Assembly (NCBI RefSeq): GCF_902805925.1
Contig: NZ_CADCUP010000085.1
Coordinates: forward strand, 1 to 40,227
Direction: 5' to 3'
DNA from: an uncultured Nocardioides sp.
Lineage (GTDB): Bacteria > Actinomycetota > Actinomycetes > Propionibacteriales > Nocardioidaceae
Length of the DNA: 40,227 nt
Below the pieces are notes generated by a model that searched no databases, was not told where the DNA came from, and saw only the letters and a list, made by a program, of their open reading frames with translations. Position numbers and translations under genes: made by a program. This document shows positions 21,529 to 29,170 of this stretch, in pieces. Numbering within the stretch: the first letter of the stretch is position 1; each line of letters begins with the position of its first letter.

Positions 21529-21990
21529 ATGGAGTGGTTCCGAGAGCATGCCTGGGAGACCTGGCTCGGGCTCGCGATCCTGCTGGGCGTGGCCGAGATG
21601 TTCAGCCTCGACCTCATCCTGGCCATGCTCGCGGCCGGGGCCCTGGTGGGCATGGTCACCGGCGCACTCGGGCTGCCCGTCGCGCTGCAGGTCCTCGCCG
21701 CCGCCGCCGCCTCGGTGGCAGCGCTGGCCGTGGTCCGGCCGACGATGGTCAAGCGTTTCCACGGGGGACCCGAGCTCTCGCTCGGGCACGGCAAGCTGGT
21801 CGGCAGGCAGGGCATCGTGACCGAGCACATCTCGGGCCTGGCTCCGGGCAGGATCAAGCTGGCGGGGGAGCTCTGGACCGCCGAACCGTACGACGACACC
21901 ACCAGCATCCCGGCGGGCGAGACGGTCGAGGTGCTGGAGATCCGCGGTGCCACGGCCCTCGTCCACCCCGTCGCCCGGCTCGAGTCCTGA
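21529..21990 (+). CDS. NfeD-like membrane protein
   Basis: 153 aa. Hydrophobic segments cover residues 12-30, 34-52 and 54-72. They are followed by a soluble OB-fold domain (LVGRQGIVTEHISG to VEVLEIRGATALVHPV), as in the short NfeD family. NfeD proteins partner with SPFH proteins in membrane microdomains, and here the SPFH gene starts 42 nt downstream. No serine-protease domain is present, unlike the long NfeD type. TAGGCT (21517-21522) ends 6 nt before the ATG, so the operon mRNA is probably leaderless. Confidence 0.88.
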   Translation: MEWFREHAWETWLGLAILLGVAEMFSLDLILAMLAAGALVGMVTGALGLPVALQVLAAAAASVAALAVVRPTMVKRFHGGPELSLGHGKLVGRQGIVTEHISGLAPGRIKLAGELWTAEPYDDTTSIPAGETVEVLEIRGATALVHPVARLES

Positions 21991-22032
21991 TCCGCCCTCC
22001 CGTCCACGACCCGTCCCACGAAGGAGACGCCC

Positions 22033-23166
22033 ATGGAGATCGCCCTGGTCCTGCTGGCGCTGCTGGTCCTGTTCGTCATCGTCATGCTGGCCAAGACGGT
22101 GCGCATCGTGCCCCAGGCGCGCGCCGGCATCGTCGAGCGCTTCGGCAAGTACAAGGGCACGCTCCCCGCCGGGCTCAACATCGTCATCCCGTTCATCGAC
22201 CGGCTGCGCTACCTGATCGACCTGCGTGAGCAGGTCGTCTCGTTCCCGCCCCAGCCGGTGATCACCGAGGACAACCTCGTGGTGTCCATCGACACCGTCA
22301 TCTACTTCCAGGTCACCGACCCGGTCTCCGCGACGTACGAGATCGCCAACTACATCCAGGCCATCGAGCAGCTCACCATGACCACGCTGCGCAACATCGT
22401 CGGCGGCATGGACCTCGAGGAGACGCTCACCAGCCGCGACTCCATCAACTCCGGCCTGCGGGGCGTCCTCGACGAGGCCACCGGCAAGTGGGGCATCCGC
22501 GTCAACCGGGTCGAGCTCAAGGGCATCGACCCGCCGCCCTCCATCAAGGACTCGATGGAGAAGCAGATGCGTGCGGACCGCGAGAAGCGCGCGGTGATCC
22601 TCACCGCCGAGGGCCAGCGGCAGGCCGCGATCCTCACCGCCGAGGGCTCCAAGCAGTCCTCGATCCTGATGGCGCAGGGTGACCGGGAGTCCCAGATCCT
22701 GCGCGCCCAGGCCGACCGGGAGTCCCAGATCCTCCGGGCCCAGGGCGAGGGCCAGGCCATCCAGACGGTCTTCCAGGCCATCCACGACGGCCAGCCCGAC
22801 CAGTCCCTGCTGGCCTACCAGTACCTCCAGATGATGCCGAAGATCGCCGAGGGCAGCGCCAACAAGGTGTGGGTGATCCCGTCCGAGATCACCAAGGCCA
22901 TGGAGGGACTCGGCTCCTCGATCCACGAGATCGCCGGCATCCCCAAGGACGCCTCGCCGCGCACCCGCGTCGACATGGGCTCCACCGAGCCGGTCGTGCC
23001 GCAGGGCTCCGAGGACTCGGGCGCCGGCTCCAGCAAGGCGGTCGAGGACGCCATCGCCGCCGCGCAGCAGGCCGCCTCACCGACCCGTGCCAACGGGGCG
23101 ACGAGCGCGACCTCCGACGCCATCGACCCGGCCATCGGCCCGGGACAGGTGCCGCCCGCTCGGTGA
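22033..23166 (+). CDS. SPFH/Band 7 domain protein (stomatin/flotillin-like)
   Basis: 377 aa. One N-terminal membrane helix (IALVLLALLVLFVIVMLA) is followed by the SPFH domain (about 25-180), including VPQARAGIVERFGKY and VITEDNLVVSIDTVIYFQV, then a coiled-coil made of 11-residue repeats (about 181-235). The tail is acidic, Ser/Ala-rich and probably disordered. Such proteins scaffold membrane domains together with NfeD. AAGGAG lies 7 nt before the ATG. A fragment of a TauE/SafE-like transporter follows its stop, hinting that the operon once had a third gene. Confidence 0.93.
   Translation: MEIALVLLALLVLFVIVMLAKTVRIVPQARAGIVERFGKYKGTLPAGLNIVIPFIDRLRYLIDLREQVVSFPPQPVITEDNLVVSIDTVIYFQVTDPVSATYEIANYIQAIEQLTMTTLRNIVGGMDLEETLTSRDSINSGLRGVLDEATGKWGIRVNRVELKGIDPPPSIKDSMEKQMRADREKRAVILTAEGQRQAAILTAEGSKQSSILMAQGDRESQILRAQADRESQILRAQGEGQAIQTVFQAIHDGQPDQSLLAYQYLQMMPKIAEGSANKVWVIPSEITKAMEGLGSSIHEIAGIPKDASPRTRVDMGSTEPVVPQGSEDSGAGSSKAVEDAIAAAQQAASPTRANGATSATSDAIDPAIGPGQVPPAR
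22573..22737 (+). repeat. Five 33-bp (11-codon) tandem repeats inside the SPFH gene
   Basis: The units read ADREKRAVILT, AEGQRQAAILT, AEGSKQSSILM, AQGDRESQILR and AQADRESQILR. Hydrophobic IL falls at the same place in each, the hendecad pattern of a straight or right-handed coiled coil. The last two units differ at the DNA level by only a few bases, suggesting recent duplication or conversion. Confidence 0.85.
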
Positions 23167-23177
23167 GCCCGTAGGAG

Positions 23178-23273
23178 GTCGACTGGCGGACCGCGCTGCT
23201 GATCGCCGCCGGCTCGGTGGTCGGCGCGCAGGTGGCGACGGCGTCGACGCATCCGCGACACTGGAGGTCGTGA
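23178..23273 (+). pseudogene. Fragment resembling a TauE/SafE (TSUP) transporter
   Basis: Frame 3 reads VDWRTALLIAAGSVVGAQ and then drifts to a stop. VDW-x-x-A-LL-x-A-x-GS-x-x-G is the pattern that opens a late repeat of TSUP sulfite/organic-anion exporters. No start codon or upstream part of such a protein remains between the SPFH stop and this point, so it looks like a deletion remnant. It overlaps the start of the next gene. The match is short and from memory of the family, so this is tentative. Confidence 0.4.
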
Positions 23274-24544
23274 TCGTGCGCGTCGTGTCCGGGGGCCAGG
23301 CCGGTGCCGACCGGGCGGCGCTCGAGGCGGCCACCGCGCTCGGCCTCCCGTACGGCGGGTGGTGCCCGCTGGGCGGCCGGGCCGAGGACCTCCCCGAGCC
23401 CCCGGGGGTGCTCGCCCTGTTCCCACGCCTGTCCGAGACACCGACGGCCGAGCCGTCGGTGCGCACGGCGTGGAACGTGCGCGACAGCGACGCCACCCTC
23501 GTGCTGCGGTGGGGCGAGGGGGAGTCCGCGGGCACCGACCTGACGACCCGGGTGGCCGAGGAGCTCGGCAGGCCGCTGCTGGTGGCGTCGGCCGAGGATG
23601 CCGACGCGGTCGTCGGGTGGCTCCGCACGCTCGGCGACGGCCTCACCCTCAACGTCGCCGGTCCGCGTGAGAGCGAGGCGCCCGGCCTGCGATCACGCGC
23701 CCTCCGGACCCTGGTGGCGGCGCTGGGCGACGTTTGCGGCAGGACCGTTCCGGTTACCCACGGCGTCATGACGGACGCGACCGGAGGCCTGGAGCCGATC
23801 CCCGAGACCCGCGAGGCCATCTCCGGTCTCGAGCAGGCGACGGACGAGCGAGGCCTGCTCCAGGGCCTGCTCGAGCAGGGTCGCCGAGTCAGGGAGGTCG
23901 TGCCCGACTGCGTGGGTCTCAGCGTCGCCCTGCTCGACCACGGGGTCTCCTTCACGCTGGTCGCGACGTCCGAGGACGTGGCCCGGCTCGACGGCGTGCA
24001 GTACCTCGTCGGTGGGCCGTGCGTCGGTGCCGCCGCCGCGGAGCAGGTGCTCGAGTACGCCCGGGAGGACCTCCTGGACGAGGGGGCGTGGCAGGCGTTC
24101 GCCTCCGCGACGGCCGCCGCCGGCATCGGCAGCACGCTGACGCTCCCCATCCTGGTCGACGCCCGGGTGATCGGCACGGTCAACCTGTACGCCGCGTCGG
24201 AGGGAGCCTTTCGCGGACATCACCGGGAGCTCGCCGAGATCTTCTCGGCGTGGGTGCCTGGCGCCGTGTCCAACGCCGACCTCTCCTTCCGGACCCGGCG
24301 GGTGGCGCAGACCGCCCCGGACCAGGTCCAGCGACGTCGTACGATCGACACCGCGCTGGGCATCCTGGCCGTGGTCAAGGGGGTCAGCATCGAGGGTGCG
24401 CGTGCGGACCTGCAGGAGGCGGCGCGTCGTGCGGGGGTCGACGAGCTCGACCTGGCCGGCGCGCTCATCGAGCTGGGCACCGGCAGGGACCCCGACGGTG
24501 GATCCGGCGCGGGTGACGACGTCACCGGGCCGGGCCCGGAGTGA
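23270..24544 (+). CDS. YpsA-like putative molybdenum-carrier domain fused to GAF-ANTAR
   Basis: 424 aa in one open frame. Residues 1-155 match the putative molybdenum carrier/YpsA-like Rossmann family: VVSGGQAGADRAALEAA, GGWCPLGGRAEDL, NVRDSDATLVL and LNVAGPRESEAPG. After about residue 166 comes a GAF sensor domain and then a C-terminal ANTAR RNA-binding domain (RRRTIDTALGILAVVKGVS). No stop separates the parts. An ATG at 23768 in the same frame begins MTDATGGLEP and would give a 258-aa GAF-ANTAR protein alone; a stress-type promoter sits just before it. So this is either a true fusion or two products from one frame. ANTAR proteins usually stop transcription termination by binding paired hairpins. 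Start chosen at GTG 23270; GTG 23276 is also possible with GGAGG 8 nt upstream. Confidence 0.75.
   Translation: MIVRVVSGGQAGADRAALEAATALGLPYGGWCPLGGRAEDLPEPPGVLALFPRLSETPTAEPSVRTAWNVRDSDATLVLRWGEGESAGTDLTTRVAEELGRPLLVASAEDADAVVGWLRTLGDGLTLNVAGPRESEAPGLRSRALRTLVAALGDVCGRTVPVTHGVMTDATGGLEPIPETREAISGLEQATDERGLLQGLLEQGRRVREVVPDCVGLSVALLDHGVSFTLVATSEDVARLDGVQYLVGGPCVGAAAAEQVLEYAREDLLDEGAWQAFASATAAAGIGSTLTLPILVDARVIGTVNLYAASEGAFRGHHRELAEIFSAWVPGAVSNADLSFRTRRVAQTAPDQVQRRRTIDTALGILAVVKGVSIEGARADLQEAARRAGVDELDLAGALIELGTGRDPDGGSGAGDDVTGPGPE
23732..23757 (+). promoter_or_regulatory. SigB/SigF-like promoter inside the YpsA-GAF-ANTAR frame
   Basis: GTTT (23732-23735), a 16-nt spacer and GGTTAC (23752-23757) are one base from the GTTT-N16-GGGTAC pattern of actinobacterial SigB/SigF stress promoters. 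The in-frame ATG at 23768 is 10 nt downstream, so a transcript would start almost at that codon. This supports a separate GAF-ANTAR product. Confidence 0.5.
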
Positions 24545-24554
24545 AGGAGACGCC

Positions 24555-25244
24555 ATGAACGGCGAGACGGACGAGTTCACCGAGCAGCTCTCGGTCGCGG
24601 CGAGGGCGATGCAGGCCGAGGACGGCACCCAGCAGACCCTCGAGCGGGCGATCCTCAACGTCACCGAGATGATCGAGGCGTGCGACCTGGCGGGCATCTC
24701 CATCCTCCGCAAGGACGGGATCGAGACGCCGGCCGCCAGCGACGAGCTCACCCGGCGCATCGACCAGCTGCAGTACGAGCTGCGGCAGGGCCCGTGCTAC
24801 GACGCGCTCCGCGAGCACGAGGTCGTCCGGGGGAACGACCTCCTGCGCGACGAGCGCTGGCCACAGTGGGGACATGCGATGGCCGAGGAGCTGGGCGTGC
24901 GCAGCAGCCTGAGCTACCGGCTGTTCATCACCGACGACAGCCTCGGCTCGATGGATCTCTACTCACGCACCGTGAACGCCTTCGACGACGACGACCTGCT
25001 CCACGGCCAGGCCCTGGCGGCGCACATCGCGGTCGCGGTCGCCGCCGCGCAGGACTCCGACAACCTCAGGCGCGCGGTCACCAACCGGACCGTGATCGGC
25101 CAGGCCGAGGGCATCCTGATGGAGCGGTTCGGCATCACCGCCGACCGGGCCTTCGACGTGCTGCGCCGGGTCTCCCAGCACCGCAACCAGAAGCTGAACC
25201 AGGTCGCGGAGCAGCTGGTGAGCACCCGGGAGACGCCGAGCTGA
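24555..25244 (+). CDS. GAF and ANTAR domain response protein
   Basis: 229 aa. It has an N-terminal helix (FTEQLSVAARAM), a GAF domain (about 30-155, with RQGPCYDALRE and GSMDLYS) and an ANTAR domain at the C-terminus (NRTVIGQAEGILMERFGITADRAFDVLRRVSQ), which matches the canonical ANTAR sequence well. It would bind tandem-hairpin RNA to allow read-through of terminators, and the signal sensed is unknown. GAAGGAG lies 6 nt before the ATG, and the gene starts 10 nt after the previous GAF-ANTAR gene, so the two are co-transcribed and probably arose by duplication. Confidence 0.92.
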   Translation: MNGETDEFTEQLSVAARAMQAEDGTQQTLERAILNVTEMIEACDLAGISILRKDGIETPAASDELTRRIDQLQYELRQGPCYDALREHEVVRGNDLLRDERWPQWGHAMAEELGVRSSLSYRLFITDDSLGSMDLYSRTVNAFDDDDLLHGQALAAHIAVAVAAAQDSDNLRRAVTNRTVIGQAEGILMERFGITADRAFDVLRRVSQHRNQKLNQVAEQLVSTRETPS

Positions 25245-25260
25245 CGCAGCGGTCGCGCTC

Positions 25261-25794
25261 GTGAGCCGAGATCGGCACAGCCGGATGTCCCGGCGGTTGG
25301 CCTACGTGCTGCGGCACGACCCGGCGTCCGCCGGGGTGGCCCTCGACAGCGACGGGTGGGCCGACGTCGACGACATCGTGGCGGGCGTCCCCGGGCTGAC
25401 CCGCGAGCTCCTCGAGCGGATCGTCGCCACGGACGGCAAGCGTCGCTACACCTTGGACGGCGACCGGGTCCGGGCCGCGCAGGGCCACTCGGCCGGTGTC
25501 GCCGACGCCATGCACCGGGTCCCGGTCGTGCCGCCGCCGCGGCTCTACCACGGCACCACCGCGTCGTCCGTCGAGGAGATCCTGGCCCACGGGCTGCTCC
25601 CGGGCTCACGCAGCCACGTGCACCTCTCCGCCGACCGGGACACCGCCGTCCGCGTGGGTGGGCGCCGGGGGACCCCGGTCGTGCTCGAGGTGGGCGCCGC
25701 GGCCGCGCACGCGGCGGGGACCCGGTTCTTCCTGGCGGACAACGGTGTCTGGCTGGCCGAGGACGGCGTGGCCGCCCGGTTCCTGGCCCGCTGA
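25261..25794 (+). CDS. kptA: RNA 2'-phosphotransferase (Tpt1/KptA family)
   Basis: 177 aa. It transfers an internal RNA 2'-phosphate to NAD, forming ADP-ribose 1''-2''-cyclic phosphate. The family blocks are all visible: RRLAYVLRHDP with Arg and His, the Asp/Trp helix DGWADVDDIVAG, RLYHGTTASSVEEILAHGL, and SHVHLSADRDTAVRVG. In eukaryotes it finishes tRNA splicing. Bacteria lack that pathway and the bacterial role is unresolved, with repair of damaged RNA or capping-type chemistry as suggestions. GTG start, with no clear ribosome site. It follows the GAF-ANTAR gene by 16 nt. Confidence 0.9.
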   Translation: MSRDRHSRMSRRLAYVLRHDPASAGVALDSDGWADVDDIVAGVPGLTRELLERIVATDGKRRYTLDGDRVRAAQGHSAGVADAMHRVPVVPPPRLYHGTTASSVEEILAHGLLPGSRSHVHLSADRDTAVRVGGRRGTPVVLEVGAAAAHAAGTRFFLADNGVWLAEDGVAARFLAR

Positions 25795-25800
25795 GCCCGA

Positions 25801-26184
25801 TCAGCGCGCGACGTCCTCCGGGACCGGCAGCCGGGGGACGCCACCGAGCCGGCGGCGGAAGCGGACGTGCGCGGTGAAGGCGTCCAGGACCCGCCACAGG
25901 GTGCGGTGCGCCTCCCAGGGGAGCGGCTCGTCGCCGACGCGCCAGCCGGCACCGAAGCCGATCCACACGGGGGTCCAGGTGGCGGCCGCGTCCCAGGCGC
26001 CGCGGTGCTGCTCGACGAGGCGGCGGCGCAGCTGGAACTCCTGGCGCGGCCCGTCGACGCAGATGGGCGCGGTGCGCACGGGCCAGACGTGCAGGTCGAG
26101 CACCATCAGGGCCAGCTCGAGGTCGCGCAGCGCGACCGGGTCGACCAGGACGGTCGCGACGGTCTCGTGGGGCTCACGCTTCAC
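25801..26184 (-). CDS. Protein of unknown function, 127 aa
   Basis: It begins MKREPHETVATVLVDP and has a Trp-rich middle (WDAAATWTPVWIGFGAGWRVG), with many charged residues and no membrane segment. I do not recognise the family. The ORF track runs in from 26580, but GTG 26184 is preferred because a TACCGT box (26196-26191) lies 6 nt upstream. It converges on kptA with a 6-nt gap and lies downstream of the PuuD-like gene across 73 nt, with its own promoter. Codon use is typical of the window, which supports a real gene. Confidence 0.6.
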   Translation of the reverse strand: MKREPHETVATVLVDPVALRDLELALMVLDLHVWPVRTAPICVDGPRQEFQLRRRLVEQHRGAWDAAATWTPVWIGFGAGWRVGDEPLPWEAHRTLWRVLDAFTAHVRFRRRLGGVPRLPVPEDVAR

Positions 26185-26257
26185 GCGGGCACGGTAACCC
26201 GGCCACACCGTGGGGCCAAGGGCGGCGTACCGCGCGGTCAGGGTGGTCCGAGTCCGA

Positions 26258-26956
26258 TCAGGGCCGGGCGGCCGCGACCAGCCCGGCGACCAGCCCGACG
26301 TCGGCCACCCTCTCGGGGTGCCACTGGACGGCCAGGCAGAACCGCTCACCGGGCAGCTCGATCGCCTCCGGCGTGCCGTCGGCGGCCCGCGCGGCCACCG
26401 TGAACCCGGGGGCGTCGGCCACCGACTGGTGGTGGTGGCAGCGCACGGCGAGCGAGTCGCCGACGAGCCCGCGCAGCCGGCTGCCCGCGACGGTCGACAC
26501 GGCCACCTCCCCGAAGACGTCGCCTCCGGGGCTGTGCTCGTCGTGGCCGACGACGTCGGGGGTGTGCTGGACGAGCGCACCCCCGGCGTGCACGGCCATC
26601 AGCTGCATCCCGCGGCAGATGCCCAGCACCGGCAGGCCGCCCGCGGCGGCCGCGTCGAGGAGGGCGAGCTCCCAGGCGTCCCGGTCGGGACGCCACCCGG
26701 CGGTGCGGGGGTGCGGCGCCGCGTGGTAGCGCGAGGGGTCCACGTCGGCGCCGCCGGAGACCACGAGTGCGTCGAGCCTCGCCACGACCGTCTCCGCAGC
26801 CTGCGGCAGCCCCACCGGCGGCAGGAGCACGGGCAGGCCGCCCACCGCCTCGACGGCGCCGGCGTACCCCGAGGGCAGCAGGTCGGCGCGCTGGTCCCAG
26901 ACCCCCCACGCCGCCTTTTCGCGGTAGGTCGTCAGGCCGATGACGGGTGCGGCCAT
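26258..26956 (-). CDS. Class I glutamine amidotransferase-like hydrolase (PuuD type)
   Basis: 232 aa. This is a peptidase C26 family hydrolase, like gamma-glutamyl-GABA hydrolase PuuD. The catalytic Cys is in LGICRGMQLM (about residue 113) and the His/Glu pair in VQWHPE near the C-terminus. SGGADVDPSRY matches the PuuD-type loop. In the gamma-glutamyl route it removes glutamate from the oxidised product, and no separate amidotransferase partner domain is present. It is the last gene of the minus-strand operon, starting 1 nt after the SDR stop. Confidence 0.88.
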   Translation of the reverse strand: MAAPVIGLTTYREKAAWGVWDQRADLLPSGYAGAVEAVGGLPVLLPPVGLPQAAETVVARLDALVVSGGADVDPSRYHAAPHPRTAGWRPDRDAWELALLDAAAAGGLPVLGICRGMQLMAVHAGGALVQHTPDVVGHDEHSPGGDVFGEVAVSTVAGSRLRGLVGDSLAVRCHHHQSVADAPGFTVAARAADGTPEAIELPGERFCLAVQWHPERVADVGLVAGLVAAARP

Positions 26957-26957
26957 C

Positions 26958-27737
26958 TCAGAGCGGGGTGACGTAGGCGCCCGAGATCCCGCCGTCGACG
27001 AGGAACGTGCTGGCGGTGATGAAGCTCGACTCGTCGGAGGCCAGGAACAGCACGGCGTCGGCCATCTCCTCGGGCTCGGCGAACCGGCCCATCGGCACGT
27101 GCACGAGGCGTCGCGCGGCGCGCTCGGCGTCGGAGGCGAACAGCTCCTTGAGCAACGGGGTGTTGACCGGGCCCGGGCACAGCGCGTTCACCCGGACGCC
27201 CCGGCGGGCGAACTGCACGCCCAGCTCCCGCGACATCGACAGCACGCCGCCCTTCGAGGCGGAGTAGGAGATCTGCGACGTCGCGGCACCCATCACCGCC
27301 ACGAACGACGCGGTGTTGACGATCGAGCCCGACCCCTGCTCGAGCATGTGGGTGAGGGCCGCCTTGCAGCACAGGTAGACGCTGGTCAGGTTGACCTCCT
27401 GCACGCGGCGCCACGCGTCGAGGTCGGTGTCCAGGATCGAGTCGTCCTCGGGGGGCGAGATACCGGCGTTGTTGAACGCGATGTCGACCGACCCGTAGGT
27501 GTCCTTCGCCGTCTGGAACAGGGCGTCGACCTGCTCCTTGGAGGTCACGTCGACCTGGACGTACGTCGCCACGTCGACGCCGCCGAGCCCGTCGGCGAGC
27601 GCCTTCCCGGCGGCCGCGTCGATGTCGCCGATGACGACCCGGGCCCCCTCCTCGACGAAGCGGTGGACCGTGGCCAGCCCGATGCCCGAGCAGCCGCCGG
27701 TCACGACGGCGACCTTGCCCTCGATGCGTCCTGACAT
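26958..27737 (-). CDS. SDR-family oxidoreductase in the amine operon
   Basis: 259 aa. Classical SDR with GGCSGIGLAT near residue 14, NNAGISPPEDDS, and catalytic Ser plus YSASK (SYSASKGGVLSMSRELG). The C-terminus has ASTFLVDGGISGAYVTPL. The substrate is unknown. Its place between the aldehyde dehydrogenase and the PuuD-like hydrolase suggests it oxidises an alcohol intermediate, for example of a hydroxy-amine. An AAGGAAG lies about 12 nt before the ATG, a rather long spacing. Confidence 0.85.
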   Translation of the reverse strand: MSGRIEGKVAVVTGGCSGIGLATVHRFVEEGARVVIGDIDAAAGKALADGLGGVDVATYVQVDVTSKEQVDALFQTAKDTYGSVDIAFNNAGISPPEDDSILDTDLDAWRRVQEVNLTSVYLCCKAALTHMLEQGSGSIVNTASFVAVMGAATSQISYSASKGGVLSMSRELGVQFARRGVRVNALCPGPVNTPLLKELFASDAERAARRLVHVPMGRFAEPEEMADAVLFLASDESSFITASTFLVDGGISGAYVTPL

Positions 27738-27779
27738 GTGGTGTGACTTCCTTCCGTTGCTGCGCCGACTGCTCAGTGC

Positions 27780-29165
27780 TCAGTGCGCGATGAAGACGTT
27801 CTTCTCCTCGGTGAACGCGTGCGGCGCGTCGGGGCCGAGCTCGCGGCCCAGGCCCGACTGCTTGTAGCCGCCGAACGGCGTCCAGTAGCGCACCGAGGCG
27901 TGGGAGTTGACGCTCAGGTTGCCCGCCTCGACGGCGCGCGCGACCCGCAGCCCGCGGCCCAGGTCGCTGGTGAAGATCGACCCCGACAGGCCGTACTCGC
28001 TGTCGTTGGCCAGCTCGACGGCGTGCGCCTCGTCGTCGAAGGGCATGACCGCCACCACCGGGCCGAAGACCTCCTCGCGCCAGATCGGCGCCGAGGGGTC
28101 CTCGGTCAGCACGACCGAGGGCGGCACCCAGAACCCCGGGCCGCCGGGGTCGGTGCCGGTGAACGCCACCTCCACGTCGTCGAGGTAGCCGCGCACGACG
28201 TCACGCTGGCCCGAGGAGACGAGCGGGCCCATCTCGCTGGACTCCTCGGCCGGGTCGAGCACCTTCAGTGCGGCCACGGCGGGCTCCAGGCGGCCGAGGA
28301 ACTCGTCGTAGGCGCGGCGCTCGACCAGGATCCGCGAGCGGGCGCAGCAGTCCTGCCCGGCGTTGTCGAAGACGGCGTACGGCGCGCTGGTGGCCGCGGC
28401 GGCGACGTCGGCGTCGGCGAACACGATGTTGGCGCTCTTGCCGCCGAGCTCGAGGGTCACCTTCTTCACCTGCTCGGCGCAGCCGGCCATGATGCGCTTG
28501 CCCACCGCCGTGGAGCCGGTGAAGGCGATCTTGCGCACCAGCGGGTGGGTCACGAACCGCTCCCCGACGACCGACCCCTGGCCGGGGACGACGGTGAGGA
28601 CGTGCTCGGGGAGACCGGCCTCCAGCGCCAGCTCACCGAGGCGGATCGCGGTGAGCGGCGTCAGCTCCGCCGGCTTGAGGACCACCGTGTTGCCGGCGGC
28701 GAGCGCCGGGGCGAATCCCCAGGCCGCGATCGGCATGGGGAAGTTCCACGGCACGATGATGCCGACCACGCCGAGCGGCTCGTGGAAGGTCAGGTCGACC
28801 CCGCCGGGCACCGGGATCTGGCGGCCGAAGAGGCGCTCGGGGGTGGCGGAGTAGTAGTTGAGGCAGTCGCGCACGTTGCCCGCCTCCCAGCGCGCGTTCG
28901 CCCGCGTGTGGCCGGCGTTGGCGACCTCGAGGTCGGCGAGCTCCTCGACGTGGTCGTCCACGACCGCGGCGAAGCGCCGCAGCAGCCGCGCCCGCTCGCC
29001 GGGCGCCACGTCGCGCCAGGCGGGGAACGCGGCGGCCGCGCGCTCGATGGCCTCGTCGGTCTCCGCCACCGAGGCCAGGTGCACCTCGGTGACCGCCTGC
29101 GCCGTGGCCGGGTTGACGACGGTGAACGTCCGGTCAGTGGCCTGGCCACTGGTCTGGGTGGTCAT
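27780..29165 (-). CDS. Aldehyde dehydrogenase (PuuC-like)
   Basis: 461 aa. NAD(P)-dependent oxidation of an aldehyde to an acid. PWNFPMPIAAWG and GFTGSTAVGKRIM-like cofactor blocks are present, with LELGGKSANIVF holding the general base Glu and NAGQDCCARSR holding the nucleophile Cys (two Cys in a row). Its expected substrate here is a gamma-glutamylamino-aldehyde, inferred from the adjoining ligase and hydrolase. The ORF track extends to 30305, but that is antisense-frame read-through, and the ATG at 29165 starts MTTQTSG. It lies 5 nt after the ligase gene. About 20 residues shorter than many family members. Confidence 0.88.
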   Translation of the reverse strand: MTTQTSGQATDRTFTVVNPATAQAVTEVHLASVAETDEAIERAAAAFPAWRDVAPGERARLLRRFAAVVDDHVEELADLEVANAGHTRANARWEAGNVRDCLNYYSATPERLFGRQIPVPGGVDLTFHEPLGVVGIIVPWNFPMPIAAWGFAPALAAGNTVVLKPAELTPLTAIRLGELALEAGLPEHVLTVVPGQGSVVGERFVTHPLVRKIAFTGSTAVGKRIMAGCAEQVKKVTLELGGKSANIVFADADVAAAATSAPYAVFDNAGQDCCARSRILVERRAYDEFLGRLEPAVAALKVLDPAEESSEMGPLVSSGQRDVVRGYLDDVEVAFTGTDPGGPGFWVPPSVVLTEDPSAPIWREEVFGPVVAVMPFDDEAHAVELANDSEYGLSGSIFTSDLGRGLRVARAVEAGNLSVNSHASVRYWTPFGGYKQSGLGRELGPDAPHAFTEEKNVFIAH

Positions 29166-29170
29166 CGCGG

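Noticed and set aside
22679-22744. 33-bp tandem repeat considered as a CRISPR-like array
   Set aside because: The units are adjacent with no spacers, lie within a coding frame and encode a coiled-coil.
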